Of a stretch of DNA of 64,000 nt, positions 40,718 through 49,656 are shown one piece after another. Below the pieces are notes generated by a model. It searched no databases. It was not told where the DNA came from and was given only the letters and a program-made list of their open reading frames with translations. The stretch comes from Paenibacillus tuaregi. GTDB lineage: Bacteria > Bacillota > Bacilli > Paenibacillales > Paenibacillaceae. The stretch is taken from assembly GCF_900086655.1 (NCBI RefSeq), contig NZ_LT575476.1, positions 5,006,640 through 5,070,639 on the forward strand, given 5' to 3'. Positions within the stretch are counted from its first letter, which is position 1. Every line of letters starts with the position of its first letter. A program made the position numbers and the translations under genes.

Positions 40718-40744
40718 TTATAACTTGTTCAGCCGCTTCTTCAT
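40718..40744 (-). CDS. 8-codon leader peptide upstream of ANT(6)
   Basis: Reading: MKKRLNKL-stop, started by ATG 40744 behind the excellent SD GAGGAGG. A hairpin ACGGGC-N7-GCCCGT (40700-40718) begins at its stop codon, and further complementary segments run toward the ANT(6) start. GTTAACC around 40670 can pair with GGTTAAC next to the ANT(6) SD. Leader plus hairpins fit translational attenuation by stalled ribosomes; the promoter at 40790-40819 would start the leader. Function inferred, not shown. Confidence 0.6.
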   Translation of the reverse strand: MKKRLNKL

Positions 40745-40789
40745 AGCTCGTCCTCCTCTCTATCATGTGGGAGTCATTTTATTTTTATA

Positions 40790-40819
40790 ATTATACCCTG
40801 ATTCTTCCAATGGCCTCAA
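40790..40819 (-). promoter_or_regulatory. Promoter of the ANT(6) leader transcript
   Basis: Minus-strand TTGAGG (40819-40814), 18-base spacer, TATAAT (40795-40790). The expected transcript start is near 40783, so the 5' leader before ANT(6) is about 200 bases. Confidence 0.65.
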
Positions 40820-40848
40820 ACTCCGAACGACCGCTGCCTTCACTTCGA

Positions 40849-40882
40849 AAACAAAAGCAGGCGGCTTGTGGCCCCCTGCTTT
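40849..40882 (-). terminator. Terminator of the EamA transporter gene
   Basis: On the minus strand AAAGCAGG pairs with CCTGCTTT and TGTTTTCG follows. It is about 120 bases past the stop codon, beyond a repetitive AT-rich stretch. Confidence 0.7.
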
Positions 40883-40886
40883 AACG

Positions 40887-40998
40887 TTCATTACTTTATT
40901 ATTTCATTATTTTGCCATTCATTACTTTATTCATTACTTTAACATTCGTTGTTTCATTGTTCGTTACTTCATTACTTCATTACTTCATCGCTTTACTG
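40887..40998. repeat. Degenerate short repeats TTCATTACTT
   Basis: About ten degenerate copies of TTCATTACTTTA / TTCATTACTTCA with variants (TTCATTATT, TTCGTTGTTTC). It is non-coding and forms the 3' UTR of the EamA gene. Probably slippage-derived. Confidence 0.6.
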
Positions 40999-40999
40999 C

Positions 41000-41935
41000 T
41001 TACTGTCCCCGCATTCCGTTTCTTCGGGAGAACGTCTCTTGGGGAAGGCACACCCCGATAACGCCTACTAGAATCATAATCGTGCCAAGAAAATGGTAAT
41101 AAAATAACTGCTCCTGCAAAATCACAGCCCCCGCCCCGATTGTAACGATGGTGGACAGCTGGTTGAACACACTCATCTTGGAAGCCTCAATATGGGAGAT
41201 GGCATAATTGGACAGCAGGGAAGTGAACAGTGAAGAGAGTACAGCCAGATACAAGATCGCCAGCACAAATTTTAGGCTTAGAAACGGATCTAAGTAGCTG
41301 CTCACACTCCCCTCGGAGATGTGTTGGACAAGGGACATGGCATTGAAGACCACAAATCCTATAGCGATCATTACAAAAGACACATCGGACAGCTTGAAGT
41401 TCTTCATCCATTTTCTCGCCAGGACAGTATACATTGCGGACGAGAATGCGGACAGAAGAATAAGTATTAAGCCAGCGGCATTCAATGAATGGGTCTGAGC
41501 CCCTTTCATAACGAAGATAAACACAACCCCGGCTACAGAGAGAATCATAAACAGCTTTTGCAGCAGGGTGGATCGCTCCCTTAGAAGGAATGTGGCCAGA
41601 ATCATTGTAAGAATTGGAACCGTGGCTGTAACAATGCCTGCTTCAGAAGAGGAAGCATAAACAAGGCCGAAGGTCTGAAAAGCGAAGAAAAGCGCCGGGT
41701 AGAAAACCGCCAGCGGCAGAATCCGCAAAATGCTGCTCCACTGCAGCCTCAGCCTATTTCGTCCTACAACCAGCATTACCATCGCTGCAAGAAGGGAGAC
41801 CGTGAACCGGTGCGCAAGAACATCCATGGGACCTGCCGCCTGAAGGGCGAGCTTCACAAAAATAAAAGAAAACCCGATTATCAGGGCGTTCAAAATCGCG
41901 GCTAAATATGCCTTGGTCATCTTATTGTTGGTCAT
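41000..41935 (-). CDS. EamA-family drug/metabolite transporter
   Basis: 311-residue membrane protein with ten helices in two EamA repeats: first AYLAAILNALIIGFSFIFVKLALQAAGPMDVLAHRFTVSL, second from about residue 155 (LILILLSAFSSAMYTVLARKWMKN). Family ends are LLSNYAISHIEASKMSVFNQLSTIVTIGAGAVILQEQL and TIMILVGVIGVCLP. It likely exports a metabolite or amino acid; substrate unknown. AAAGGAACTGAGTT precedes ATG. It is monocistronic and convergent with nothing on the plus strand until the SUFU gene, which starts 250 bases on. Confidence 0.92.
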   Translation of the reverse strand: MTNNKMTKAYLAAILNALIIGFSFIFVKLALQAAGPMDVLAHRFTVSLLAAMVMLVVGRNRLRLQWSSILRILPLAVFYPALFFAFQTFGLVYASSSEAGIVTATVPILTMILATFLLRERSTLLQKLFMILSVAGVVFIFVMKGAQTHSLNAAGLILILLSAFSSAMYTVLARKWMKNFKLSDVSFVMIAIGFVVFNAMSLVQHISEGSVSSYLDPFLSLKFVLAILYLAVLSSLFTSLLSNYAISHIEASKMSVFNQLSTIVTIGAGAVILQEQLFYYHFLGTIMILVGVIGVCLPQETFSRRNGMRGQ

Positions 41936-42183
41936 AACTCAGTTCCTTTGCCGCCTGAAGTTAACAGGCTTTGTTAATATGTAGCATCTCTTATTTTATA
42001 TGGGGAAAGTGCCCGTAACAATACAAATTCGTGGAATAAAGCCAATCACGGCCACACTGGAGGATGGCAGGACTAAAGTGTCAATTTTGCTATATCCCTC
42101 CTTGAGGGGACGGCCCTATGTTAAAATATACCGGAATAATCTTGAAAATTTCTTTGAGGACTACCGATGGGAGGAAACTGACG

Positions 42184-43266
42184 ATGAACGTGGAGGATCA
42201 GGAAGAACGCGAAGCTCAAGCCTTGGGCTGGGATGCCATAGATGAGCAGTTGAAGGGCATTTACGGGGATCAGGAGCCGAAGCATTACGGTACGATGATC
42301 CCTTATATCCTGGGAGGACCCGACCCGCTGGACGGAATCAGCGCATACCTGCGGGCCGAGCCGGTTCCGCATTGGCATTTTGTCACCTATGGGTTCTCTG
42401 AACTCTATGAGAAGGAATCTGAGAGTGTGGAGGAAAGCGGATATGGCTTCGAGCTGACGTTCCGGCTCCGGAAGCTGGACGATGAAGACGAGCCGCCGGC
42501 CTGGGCCCTGAATCTTTTGCAGAACATGGGGAGATACGTATTTGGCAGCGGAAATACATTCAAATCCGGCGATTACCTGGATGCAAACGGGCCTATTGCG
42601 CTCGAGCACGATACAAGGCTGACCGCGCTGGCATTCATCCAAGACCCGGAGCTTCCTGAAATACAAACCCCAAATGGCAGCGTTGCTTTCCTGCAGATGG
42701 TGGGCATCACCCAGAACGAGCTTGAAGCTATGCAGGCGTGGAATACCGTTGGAGTGTTAGCCGAAGCCTTATCTTCCGGCCTGCTGCCTCTATATATTAC
42801 GGACCTGTTCAGATCCTCCCTACTGGATGATGCAGAGCTAGCCCAGAAGCTCCGGCAGGGGGCCGAGCGTGAAGGCTCCAGCACCGGTTTTCTATTCGTG
42901 GACCAGCTGGGATGGGAAGAGAAGAAAGGGCTGTTCCGCGGCATAAGCTATACCCTGGTGATCGGGGCCAAGCAGGCTTCAGTGATCAGCCAGGTCCTGC
43001 CGGGAAGAGCTTTGAAAGAGCGGGCCCTTAGGCTATCCTCACGGGACACCCTTGTGGTTCTCCGCCAAGGGGATCAACCCGGCGTACAGCAACAGGAAAG
43101 CGGCATAGAGCTTGTCCTAAGTGAAGAGGCCATTCGCGAGCTCTCCACAAGGCTTACCCCGGTAGCCCAGGAATTCAAGTTAAGCAGCTTCAAGGACCTT
43201 ACGGTCAAGGTCGTTCGAACTGAAATCAAGGACCAGCAGGGACGTGTGGTGGATACGATCGGGTAA
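42184..43266 (+). CDS. Suppressor-of-fused (SUFU) domain protein
   Basis: About 360 residues, soluble. The N-terminal 190 residues are a SUFU domain (GWDAIDEQLKGIYGDQEPKHYGTMIPYILGGPDPLDGISAYLRAEPVPHWHFVTYGFSELYEKESE), the bacterial form whose role is unknown and sometimes linked to polymorphic-toxin immunity. The C-terminal part (ITQNELEAMQAWNTVGVLAEALSSGLLPLYITDLFRSS onward) is a SUFU-associated region. ATG 42184 is chosen because GGGAGGAAA precedes it. The adjacent toxin expected for an immunity gene is not visible. A hairpin follows. Confidence 0.9.
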   Translation: MNVEDQEEREAQALGWDAIDEQLKGIYGDQEPKHYGTMIPYILGGPDPLDGISAYLRAEPVPHWHFVTYGFSELYEKESESVEESGYGFELTFRLRKLDDEDEPPAWALNLLQNMGRYVFGSGNTFKSGDYLDANGPIALEHDTRLTALAFIQDPELPEIQTPNGSVAFLQMVGITQNELEAMQAWNTVGVLAEALSSGLLPLYITDLFRSSLLDDAELAQKLRQGAEREGSSTGFLFVDQLGWEEKKGLFRGISYTLVIGAKQASVISQVLPGRALKERALRLSSRDTLVVLRQGDQPGVQQQESGIELVLSEEAIRELSTRLTPVAQEFKLSSFKDLTVKVVRTEIKDQQGRVVDTIG

Positions 43267-43320
43267 TCTGATTTAGATTTAGATTTTAATTTTGATTTGA
43301 AGGTCCCTCTTATATATGGA

Positions 43321-43359
43321 AACAAGCAGCCTCTTCCACTTCGGAACAGGCTGCTTGTT
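43321..43359. terminator. Hairpin between convergent genes
   Basis: AACAAGCAGCCT pairs perfectly with AGGCTGCTTGTT (12 bases, 15-base loop). T runs are weak on both sides, so efficiency is uncertain. Confidence 0.6.
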
Positions 43360-43407
43360 ATATGATTAAGGATCTGTTAATAGACAGGACTAACTAAGCG
43401 ACCTGGA

Positions 43408-44229
43408 TCAAATTTCAATGGTCAAATAAGTATGTGATATCTCCTCATAGGCCTCCTTGGAGTGAAGCCATTCTTCCTTGTCCCCCAGGCAATTGCAAAT
43501 TAACGAGGTCTCGCCCAGCCGGAACTGCTTGCGATAATGAACGTGTCCGCAAATCGCATATTTTATAGTGTGCGGGAATTCGGCAATCAGGTCGCTGTAA
43601 TGCCTGCTTCCCAGAAAGGCGTTAAAGTAGTCCCAAACCTGATGAGGGGTAGGGACAATAAAGTTCTCATGGGGTACGACATGAGTAACCAGAATAATCT
43701 TTTTATCCTTATGCTGCTCAATCTGATTTCTAAGTTTCTGGTAAAAGAATTGATGAACCTCTGCAGCACTCAATCCCCAATCTGCGTAAATTTTGTCTTT
43801 CCAAATACGGCCGTTATACTTCATCTCTTGGAAATGCACTTCCGCGAATTTATCGCTCCCAAAAGAGAAGTCGTACCAGCCCACATCTCCAATCACTACC
43901 CATTCTTCATTTATATGATAAGGAGCGGCTGTGATATTTCCCTTGAACTTTTGAAGGTGGCGATAGAGAGACCAAGCGTCTTTCTCCGGGTAATCGATAT
44001 TCCAAAGATCATGGTTACCCGGTACAAATAGACAGTCTACCCCTGATCTACTCTCTATTTCTTCAAGGAAGGACAGCGTAGTCGCATAATTATTGGAGAC
44101 ATCTCCAGCTATGATAAGCAGGTCCGTTCCGGTCTCCTGTACAATCCTGCCCAAGGCCTCCTGAATGGTCCTCTCGTTCTTTACATTGTTCTTATCGATG
44201 TGCACATCTGAAATAACGCCTATTCTCAT
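43408..44229 (-). CDS. Calcineurin-like metallophosphoesterase
   Basis: 273-residue cytoplasmic phosphoesterase with the five metal motifs: GVISDVHID (D-x-H), LLIIAGDVSNN (GDxx), FVPGNHDLW (GNHD), ILVTHVVPHENF (H) and YAICGHVHYRKQF (GHxH). Its substrate is unknown. ATG 44229 follows GGAGAGATAGGT. It is last in the opp operon, 20 bases past oppF. The same-strand packing suggests joint transcription, but the link to peptide use is not evident. Confidence 0.9.
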   Translation of the reverse strand: MRIGVISDVHIDKNNVKNERTIQEALGRIVQETGTDLLIIAGDVSNNYATTLSFLEEIESRSGVDCLFVPGNHDLWNIDYPEKDAWSLYRHLQKFKGNITAAPYHINEEWVVIGDVGWYDFSFGSDKFAEVHFQEMKYNGRIWKDKIYADWGLSAAEVHQFFYQKLRNQIEQHKDKKIILVTHVVPHENFIVPTPHQVWDYFNAFLGSRHYSDLIAEFPHTIKYAICGHVHYRKQFRLGETSLICNCLGDKEEWLHSKEAYEEISHTYLTIEI

Positions 44230-44249
44230 ACCTATCTCTCCTGTTACCA

Positions 44250-45218
44250 TTAGCTGTGCAGGTGACACCTCACCAAGTGGCCTTCCCCTCCATGAGTCAG
44301 AGCAGGCACCTCCCTGCTACACCTGTCGTATGCATAAGGGCATCGGCTCTGAAAGGAGCAGCCCCCCTGAATCTCCAGCGGATTCGGCAGTTCACCCTGC
44401 AAAATAATTCGTTCTCTCTTCACCTCACCCGTCCCGGTGGGAATAGCCGAGATCAGGGCCTGCGTGTAAGGGTGGAGCGGGGACGCGTATAAGGTATCCA
44501 CATCCGTCAATTCCACGACCTTACCCAAATACATAACCGCAACCCGGTCACTCATATAATGAACCACATTCAGATCATGCGAGATGAACAAATAGGTTAG
44601 ATCGTACTGACTCTGTAAATCTTTGAGCAGATTCAGAATCTGTGATTGAACCGACACATCCAGGGCCGACACCGGCTCATCCAGGATAAGAAATTCCGGC
44701 TCCAGCATCAGCGCTCTGGCGATTCCGATCCGCTGTCTTTGCCCTCCGCTGAGCTCATGGGCATAATGAGCCGAATAAGCCGAATTAAGTCCAATCCGCT
44801 CCAGCATCTCATGCACTTTGTATTTTCGCTCTCGCCGTTCCCCAATTCCATGAATGACGAGCGGTTCCTCCAGCAAGGTGCCCAGAGTATGCCTGGGGTT
44901 AAGCGATGTGTATGGATCTTGAAACACATATTGAATTTCTCTTCGGACTGCCTTCGATTCTCTGGCGCGAAGCTGTGTAATGTCCCTTCCTTTGTACTTA
45001 ATCTCCCCGCTGGTTAGCGGGATCAGCCGGGCCGCCAATTGCCCGGTCGTGGATTTCCCGCATCCGCTCTCGCCAACAAGCCCTAGGGTTTCGCCCTTTC
45101 GAATCGAGAGGGATACTCCATCCACCGCGCGAAGGACCTGCTTGGCGCGCAAGCCGCCGCCGACCGGATACTGCTTGATGAGGCTGTCTATCTCCACAAT
45201 ATGCTCAACTGACTGCAT
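44250..45218 (-). CDS. oppF: Oligopeptide ABC transporter ATPase (OppF-type)
   Basis: ATP-binding subunit, about 322 residues, cytoplasmic face. Walker A GESGCGKST, Q-loop YVFQDPYTSLNPRHT, signature LSGGQRQR, Walker B FLILDEPVSALD and His in LFISHDLN. The C-terminal extension has SRCPYAYDRCSREVP, the cysteine-rich oligopeptide/dipeptide tail that may bind an Fe-S cluster. The ATG 45218 reading overlaps oppD by 14 bases, so translation is coupled. AGGGGAG precedes it. It powers uptake together with OppD. Confidence 0.93.
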   Translation of the reverse strand: MQSVEHIVEIDSLIKQYPVGGGLRAKQVLRAVDGVSLSIRKGETLGLVGESGCGKSTTGQLAARLIPLTSGEIKYKGRDITQLRARESKAVRREIQYVFQDPYTSLNPRHTLGTLLEEPLVIHGIGERRERKYKVHEMLERIGLNSAYSAHYAHELSGGQRQRIGIARALMLEPEFLILDEPVSALDVSVQSQILNLLKDLQSQYDLTYLFISHDLNVVHYMSDRVAVMYLGKVVELTDVDTLYASPLHPYTQALISAIPTGTGEVKRERIILQGELPNPLEIQGGCSFQSRCPYAYDRCSREVPALTHGGEGHLVRCHLHS

Positions 45219-46218
45219 CAGCTTCAGCTCCCCTCTCTTCCAGTAAAAAGCAGCGTGCGGAATGTGCCCCGCTGACCTGCTTGAGTACAGGGGTTCCTTC
45301 AAAGCACTCCCTTGTCGCATGAGCACAACGCGTGCTGAAGCGGCATCCTCCTCTACGCTCTCTTAAGGAAGGCACGGTTCCCTTAATCGAGAACAGGCGC
45401 TGATTCTTCTTGCCTGGAGATGGAACCGAACTCATCAGCCCAATGGTGTAAGGGTGCTTCGGGCCGGTAAATATATCATCAACAGGACCTTCTTCAACAA
45501 TTTGGCCTGCATACATGACAGCAACCCGGTCACACATCTCCAGGATGACCCCAAGATCGTGGGACACCAGAAGAATCGCGGTTCCTTCCTCCTCGCTAAT
45601 TTGCTTGAGAAGATCCAGAATCTGCGCCTGAATCGTCACATCCAGGGCCGTTGTCGGCTCATCCGCAATGATCAGATCAGGATTGCAGGACAACGCCATT
45701 GCGATCATTACGCGCTGCCGCATTCCCCCTGATAGTTGGTGGGGATATTCACCAAGCAGCGTCTCGGGGCGGGACAATCCTACTTTGTGCAGCAGTCTGA
45801 TTGCGTGCGCCTTTGCCTCTGTCTTGGAGTATTCAAGATGCAGACGGATGCCTTCAATCAACTGCTGCCCAATGGTCAGCGAAGGATTCAGTGAGGTCAT
45901 CGGGTCCTGGAAGATCATAGCCACCTTCCGACCGCGGATCCGGCGGATCTGTTCCTTGCCCAGCTGATGCACCGGGCTGGCCTCGACCCAGATCTCTCCG
46001 CTTCGGATACTCATATTACCGGGAAGCAGACCGAGCACCGACAGCGAAAGTATGCTTTTGCCGCACCCGGATTCACCAACAATACCAACAACTTCCCCGG
46101 GACGGACAGATAAGGTTATCCCCTCCAGCACAGGCAGAGTTTCCTTCGGGGATTTGAGGTCAACATCCAAACTGCGGATATCAAGCAGGAGCGCTTGTTC
46201 ATCTATCTTGTGCGGCAT
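45205..46218 (-). CDS. oppD: Oligopeptide ABC transporter ATPase (OppD-type)
   Basis: 338-residue ATPase. Walker A GESGCGKSI, Q-loop MIFQDPMTSLNPSLT, signature LSGGMRQR, Walker B LIIADEPTTALD, H-loop LVSHDLG. C-terminal oligopeptide extension with FSTRCAHATRECFEGTP. The last base of the P-loop is I where S or T is usual (GKSI); other OppD also show this. ATG 46218 has GGAGAATACAG upstream. It pairs with OppF downstream by overlap, and OppC lies 31 bases upstream. Confidence 0.93.
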   Translation of the reverse strand: MPHKIDEQALLLDIRSLDVDLKSPKETLPVLEGITLSVRPGEVVGIVGESGCGKSILSLSVLGLLPGNMSIRSGEIWVEASPVHQLGKEQIRRIRGRKVAMIFQDPMTSLNPSLTIGQQLIEGIRLHLEYSKTEAKAHAIRLLHKVGLSRPETLLGEYPHQLSGGMRQRVMIAMALSCNPDLIIADEPTTALDVTIQAQILDLLKQISEEEGTAILLVSHDLGVILEMCDRVAVMYAGQIVEEGPVDDIFTGPKHPYTIGLMSSVPSPGKKNQRLFSIKGTVPSLRERRGGCRFSTRCAHATRECFEGTPVLKQVSGAHSARCFLLEERGAEADAVS

Positions 46219-46248
46219 CTGTATTCTCCTTTCCAATTCGTGTCCTCT

Positions 46249-47058
46249 CTATTTCCTGCGGTCCCGCAGATCGCGAATTCCATCACCCAGCAGATTGAAC
46301 CCGAGCACCGTCAGTGTAATGAAAATGCCGGGAGCCAGCGTGTACCATGGCGCCTTGCTGATATAACTCTGGGACTCATTCAGCATCCTCCCCCAGCTGG
46401 GGTCGGGAGGTTGAACCCCAAGCCCCAGATAACTCAGCGCGGCCTCAATCAGAATCGCTGTGGAGAAGCTGAGGGAGGCCGCCACAATAATGGAGGACAA
46501 TATATTCGGAAATATATGAGTGACAATCAGCCTTGCATGGCTTGCTCCAAGCCCCTTCGCAGCTTTGACGAATTCAGCCTCCTTGTACTGAAGGAAGCCG
46601 CTTCGGATGATGCGGGCAAAGGTAGGAATAGACAGTACCCCAATAGCGATCATGGTCTGAAATAGACTTGGTTTGTAGATGGCGACAAGAATCAAGGCAA
46701 GTAGAATTCCGGGGAAGGCCATCAGGGCATCAATAGCACGCATCAATACCTCATCCACCCAGCGGCCAACGTAACCGGCCAATGAGCCGATAATAAAACC
46801 TCCTATAACACCTATGCTTACGGCTACAAACCCTACGGCGAACGCCGTACGCGCCCCTTCCATCACCCTGCTCAGAATATCCCGGCCGAAATTATCGGTT
46901 CCCAGAAGATGTGCACTTCCGGGTGCTTTAAGCCGGTCCGTAATATTCATATCGTTCACTCCGTAAGGCACATAGAATAAACCGACAATCATAATGATCA
47001 GAAGAATCGATACAAGAACAACACCCAGCCATAACGTTAAATTTATTTTGCTATTCAT
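46249..47058 (-). CDS. oppC: Oligopeptide ABC transporter permease (OppC-type)
   Basis: 269-residue permease of the DppC/OppC family with six helices. An N-terminal extracytoplasmic part holds APGSAHLLGTDNFGRDILSRVMEGARTAF, the family's conserved GTDxxGRDxxSR. The cytoplasmic EAA loop is VKAAKGLGASHARLIVTHIFPN. The ending LGLGVQPPDPSWGRMLNES is typical. GGAGTCTGAC precedes ATG, 9 bases after oppB. Confidence 0.94.
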   Translation of the reverse strand: MNSKINLTLWLGVVLVSILLIIMIVGLFYVPYGVNDMNITDRLKAPGSAHLLGTDNFGRDILSRVMEGARTAFAVGFVAVSIGVIGGFIIGSLAGYVGRWVDEVLMRAIDALMAFPGILLALILVAIYKPSLFQTMIAIGVLSIPTFARIIRSGFLQYKEAEFVKAAKGLGASHARLIVTHIFPNILSSIIVAASLSFSTAILIEAALSYLGLGVQPPDPSWGRMLNESQSYISKAPWYTLAPGIFITLTVLGFNLLGDGIRDLRDRRK

Positions 47059-47067
47059 GTCAGACTC

Positions 47068-48015
47068 CTATTTCAACCGGATTTTGGGATCCAACCACCG
47101 ATAGGACAGATCGACCACAAAATTAAGTGTGATTACGATAAAAGCAATCAGCACAACCATCCCCTGGATCAATGGATAGTCCCGATTGCTGATCGCTGTA
47201 ATCAACAAGCGGCCAAATCCGGGCAGAGTAAACACCTGTTCCACCACCAAACTTCCGGCCAGAATCTCGCCAAAATTCATGCCAACGACCGTGATGACAG
47301 GAATCAGAGCATTTTTCAGCACATGTTTGAAGTAAATGTTCGATTCCTTCAGGCCCTTGCTGTAAGCGGTCCGCACATAGTCCAGATTCAGCTGTTCCAG
47401 CATGGTTGTACGCAAATAGCGGACCACAATGGCAATCTGCGGAATAGCCACGGCTGTAGCAGGTAACAGCAAGGATTTGAACGCCAGCCAAGGGTCCTTC
47501 GACCAGGGAACGAATTGGCTGATGGAGAACCATTTCAAGGTCAGACCAAAGATAAGAATCAGCAGAATTCCAGTCCAGAACGACGGGACCGCAAGGCCGA
47601 GCTGGGTGCCAATCGAGATAATTAGATCCATAACCCGTCCTCTTGCCCGTGCGGCCAGAATGCCGAGGGGAACGGCAATGACCAGCGTAATGCTCAGAGA
47701 TATCACCGCGAGTGAGAAAGTTACGGGCAGACGGCTGACAATCATATCAAGAACCGGTTCCGAGAATCGGATCGATTCTCCGAAATCCAGCGTCACAATC
47801 CCTTTAATCCAGTTCAGAAATTGCTCGAACAGCGGCAGGTTCGCACCGAGCTTCGCTTGAAGCTCGGCAACCTGCCCAGGTGAAGCCTCCATTCCAAGAA
47901 TCGCCAGCGCCGGATTACCCGGAATGATCCGGAACGCGGCAAACGATAGAAGAACCACAAAGAATACGGTAAGAAGCAATGTCAATATACGTCTAGTTAA
48001 ATACAAGATATTCAT
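47068..48015 (-). CDS. oppB: Oligopeptide ABC transporter permease (OppB-type)
   Basis: 315-residue permease of the DppB/OppB family. Six helices; the first is LYLTRRILTLLLTVFFVVLLSFAAFRI with IIPGNPA next. Other features are LGANLPLFEQFLNWI, the EAA loop VRTAYSKGLKESNIYFKHVLKNALIPVI, and GRLLITAISNRDYPLIQGMVVLIAFIVITLNFVVDLSYRWLDP at the end. ATG 48015 follows AAAAGGGGATG. It forms the channel with OppC. Confidence 0.94.
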   Translation of the reverse strand: MNILYLTRRILTLLLTVFFVVLLSFAAFRIIPGNPALAILGMEASPGQVAELQAKLGANLPLFEQFLNWIKGIVTLDFGESIRFSEPVLDMIVSRLPVTFSLAVISLSITLVIAVPLGILAARARGRVMDLIISIGTQLGLAVPSFWTGILLILIFGLTLKWFSISQFVPWSKDPWLAFKSLLLPATAVAIPQIAIVVRYLRTTMLEQLNLDYVRTAYSKGLKESNIYFKHVLKNALIPVITVVGMNFGEILAGSLVVEQVFTLPGFGRLLITAISNRDYPLIQGMVVLIAFIVITLNFVVDLSYRWLDPKIRLK

Positions 48016-48058
48016 GATGGCGCATCCCCTTTTGAAGCTTGCTGATTACCAGATATGT

Positions 48059-49636
48059 CTATTTTGACAAATATAGGGTCGAAATGTCCTGCACGTACAG
48101 CGGATACTGCTTGTATCCCTCAATATTTTTCTTGAGAGCCACGTTCAAATTAGGGTCCATAATATAGACGGCTGCGGCATCATTCGTCAGAATTTTCTGA
48201 GCTTCCTTATACAGGTCAGCCCGTTTCTCCGGGTCAATCTCCTTGAGTCCCTCTTTCAGCACCTTGTCGTACGCGGGATCACTGAAATTAAAGAAGTTGT
48301 TCTTCGAATCAGAGACATACTTGTTAAGAATGTCATTCGGGTCCAATTTGCCATCGAGACCAATAATCGTCATATCATAGTCACGTCCCTGGTAGACTTG
48401 GGACAGCCAGACGGCCCACTCTACAGGCACGATTTTGACCTTAATTCCCACCTTGGCAAGCTGCTGCACAATAACCTGTGCCGTGTCCACATGGAATTTA
48501 TAATTGGATGGAACGGTTAACGTTGTCGAGAAACCGTCCTTGTAGCCAGCTTCAGCCAGCAGACTCTTGGCTTTGTCCAGATTGGTCTTATAGGTATCCT
48601 CAAGACCGGCCTCGTAATACTTGGACATAATGGGGCTCATGTTGGACCCAAGCTTCGTTCCTTTTCCAAGGGCAACCCCGTTGATGATTTCGTCTTTGTC
48701 AATCGCATAGTTAATGGCCTGGCGGACCTTCAGATCATTGAAAGGCTTACGTGCGATATTGAAGGTCATCAATTGAACAAGATTCTGTGGTGCACTTACC
48801 GATTTGAAGTCATCGCCAAGCTCATCCAGCTTCTCCGTACCGATGCGCGGGAAAATATCCGCTTCGCCGGCTTTCAGTGCAAGCAGAGCGGCTTCCTGGT
48901 CAGGAATGATGCGGAACTCTACCTTATCCAGCTTCGGAACATCCTTCACATAGTAGTCCGGGTTCTTCTCCAGAACCAGGCGCTGTCCCGGAACGTACTC
49001 AACGAACTTGAATGGCCCGGTGCCAATGGGTTTCTTGTTGCTGTCCTGATAATTCTTAGGAATAACGGCTGCAATCAAAGAGGTCAGAAAAGATGCATTG
49101 TTCTCCTTCAGCTTGATGACAACAGTGTGATCATCCGGTGTTGTAATACTGTCAATTCCCGCAAAGGCAGGCTGAAGCGGCTTGCCGGTATCCTTGCCGG
49201 CCAAACGGTCATACGAATACTTCACATCCTGCGCAGTCAGCGGGTTCCCGTTATGGAATTTAATCCCCTGCCGAAGCTTGAACGTATAGGTAAGACCATC
49301 TTTGGAAATTTCATAAGATTCGGCAATTGCCGGGTACACCTCACCTTTCTCGTTTGGCTTGAGCAGCCCCTCATACACATTGAACATCATCTCGGAAGTC
49401 CCTGCCGCAACGGCCAGATGAGGGTCCAGATAATCAGGGTCCTGCGGGACAATGACAACAATGCTGCCTCCCTTGGCAGCCTCGGCCGTCTTCCCGGCAT
49501 CCCCAGTCCCCTTTCCGGTTACTGCGGAAGACGGACTACCTTCAGCCTCGTTTTTGCTACTGCCGCATGCAGAGAGAACTCCAATAAGCAGCACGCTGAT
49601 CATCATAAATGAAAAAATCCGGTTTCTCTTTTTCAT
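48059..49636 (-). CDS. oppA: Oligopeptide-binding lipoprotein (OppA/DppA-type)
   Basis: 525-residue SBP_bac_5 protein on the outer face of the membrane. Signal peptide with lipobox LLIGVLSACGSS (lipidated Cys at about 24). Family segments include ESYEISKDGLTYTFKLRQGIKFHNGNPLTAQDV and IGTGPFKFVEYVPGQRLVLEKNPDYY. GGAGGG precedes ATG. The gene heads the opp part of the operon, and cleavage products enter the CocE and P1 hydrolases encoded upstream (inference). Binding specificity unknown. Confidence 0.94.
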   Translation of the reverse strand: MKKRNRIFSFMMISVLLIGVLSACGSSKNEAEGSPSSAVTGKGTGDAGKTAEAAKGGSIVVIVPQDPDYLDPHLAVAAGTSEMMFNVYEGLLKPNEKGEVYPAIAESYEISKDGLTYTFKLRQGIKFHNGNPLTAQDVKYSYDRLAGKDTGKPLQPAFAGIDSITTPDDHTVVIKLKENNASFLTSLIAAVIPKNYQDSNKKPIGTGPFKFVEYVPGQRLVLEKNPDYYVKDVPKLDKVEFRIIPDQEAALLALKAGEADIFPRIGTEKLDELGDDFKSVSAPQNLVQLMTFNIARKPFNDLKVRQAINYAIDKDEIINGVALGKGTKLGSNMSPIMSKYYEAGLEDTYKTNLDKAKSLLAEAGYKDGFSTTLTVPSNYKFHVDTAQVIVQQLAKVGIKVKIVPVEWAVWLSQVYQGRDYDMTIIGLDGKLDPNDILNKYVSDSKNNFFNFSDPAYDKVLKEGLKEIDPEKRADLYKEAQKILTNDAAAVYIMDPNLNVALKKNIEGYKQYPLYVQDISTLYLSK

Positions 49637-49656
49637 ATTTCCCTCCTGAACATAGG

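Noticed and set aside
40731..40744. CCGCTTCTTCA as a repeat copy
   Set aside because: It is explained by the codons of the MKKR leader peptide; no mini-hairpin or arm is present.
42000..42245. 81-codon plus-strand ORF before the SUFU gene
   Set aside because: No SD, overlaps the SUFU start, and ends in nonsense-like sequence. The stretch PYVKIYRNNLENFFEDYRW looks protein-like, so it may be a remnant, but it is not supported as a gene.
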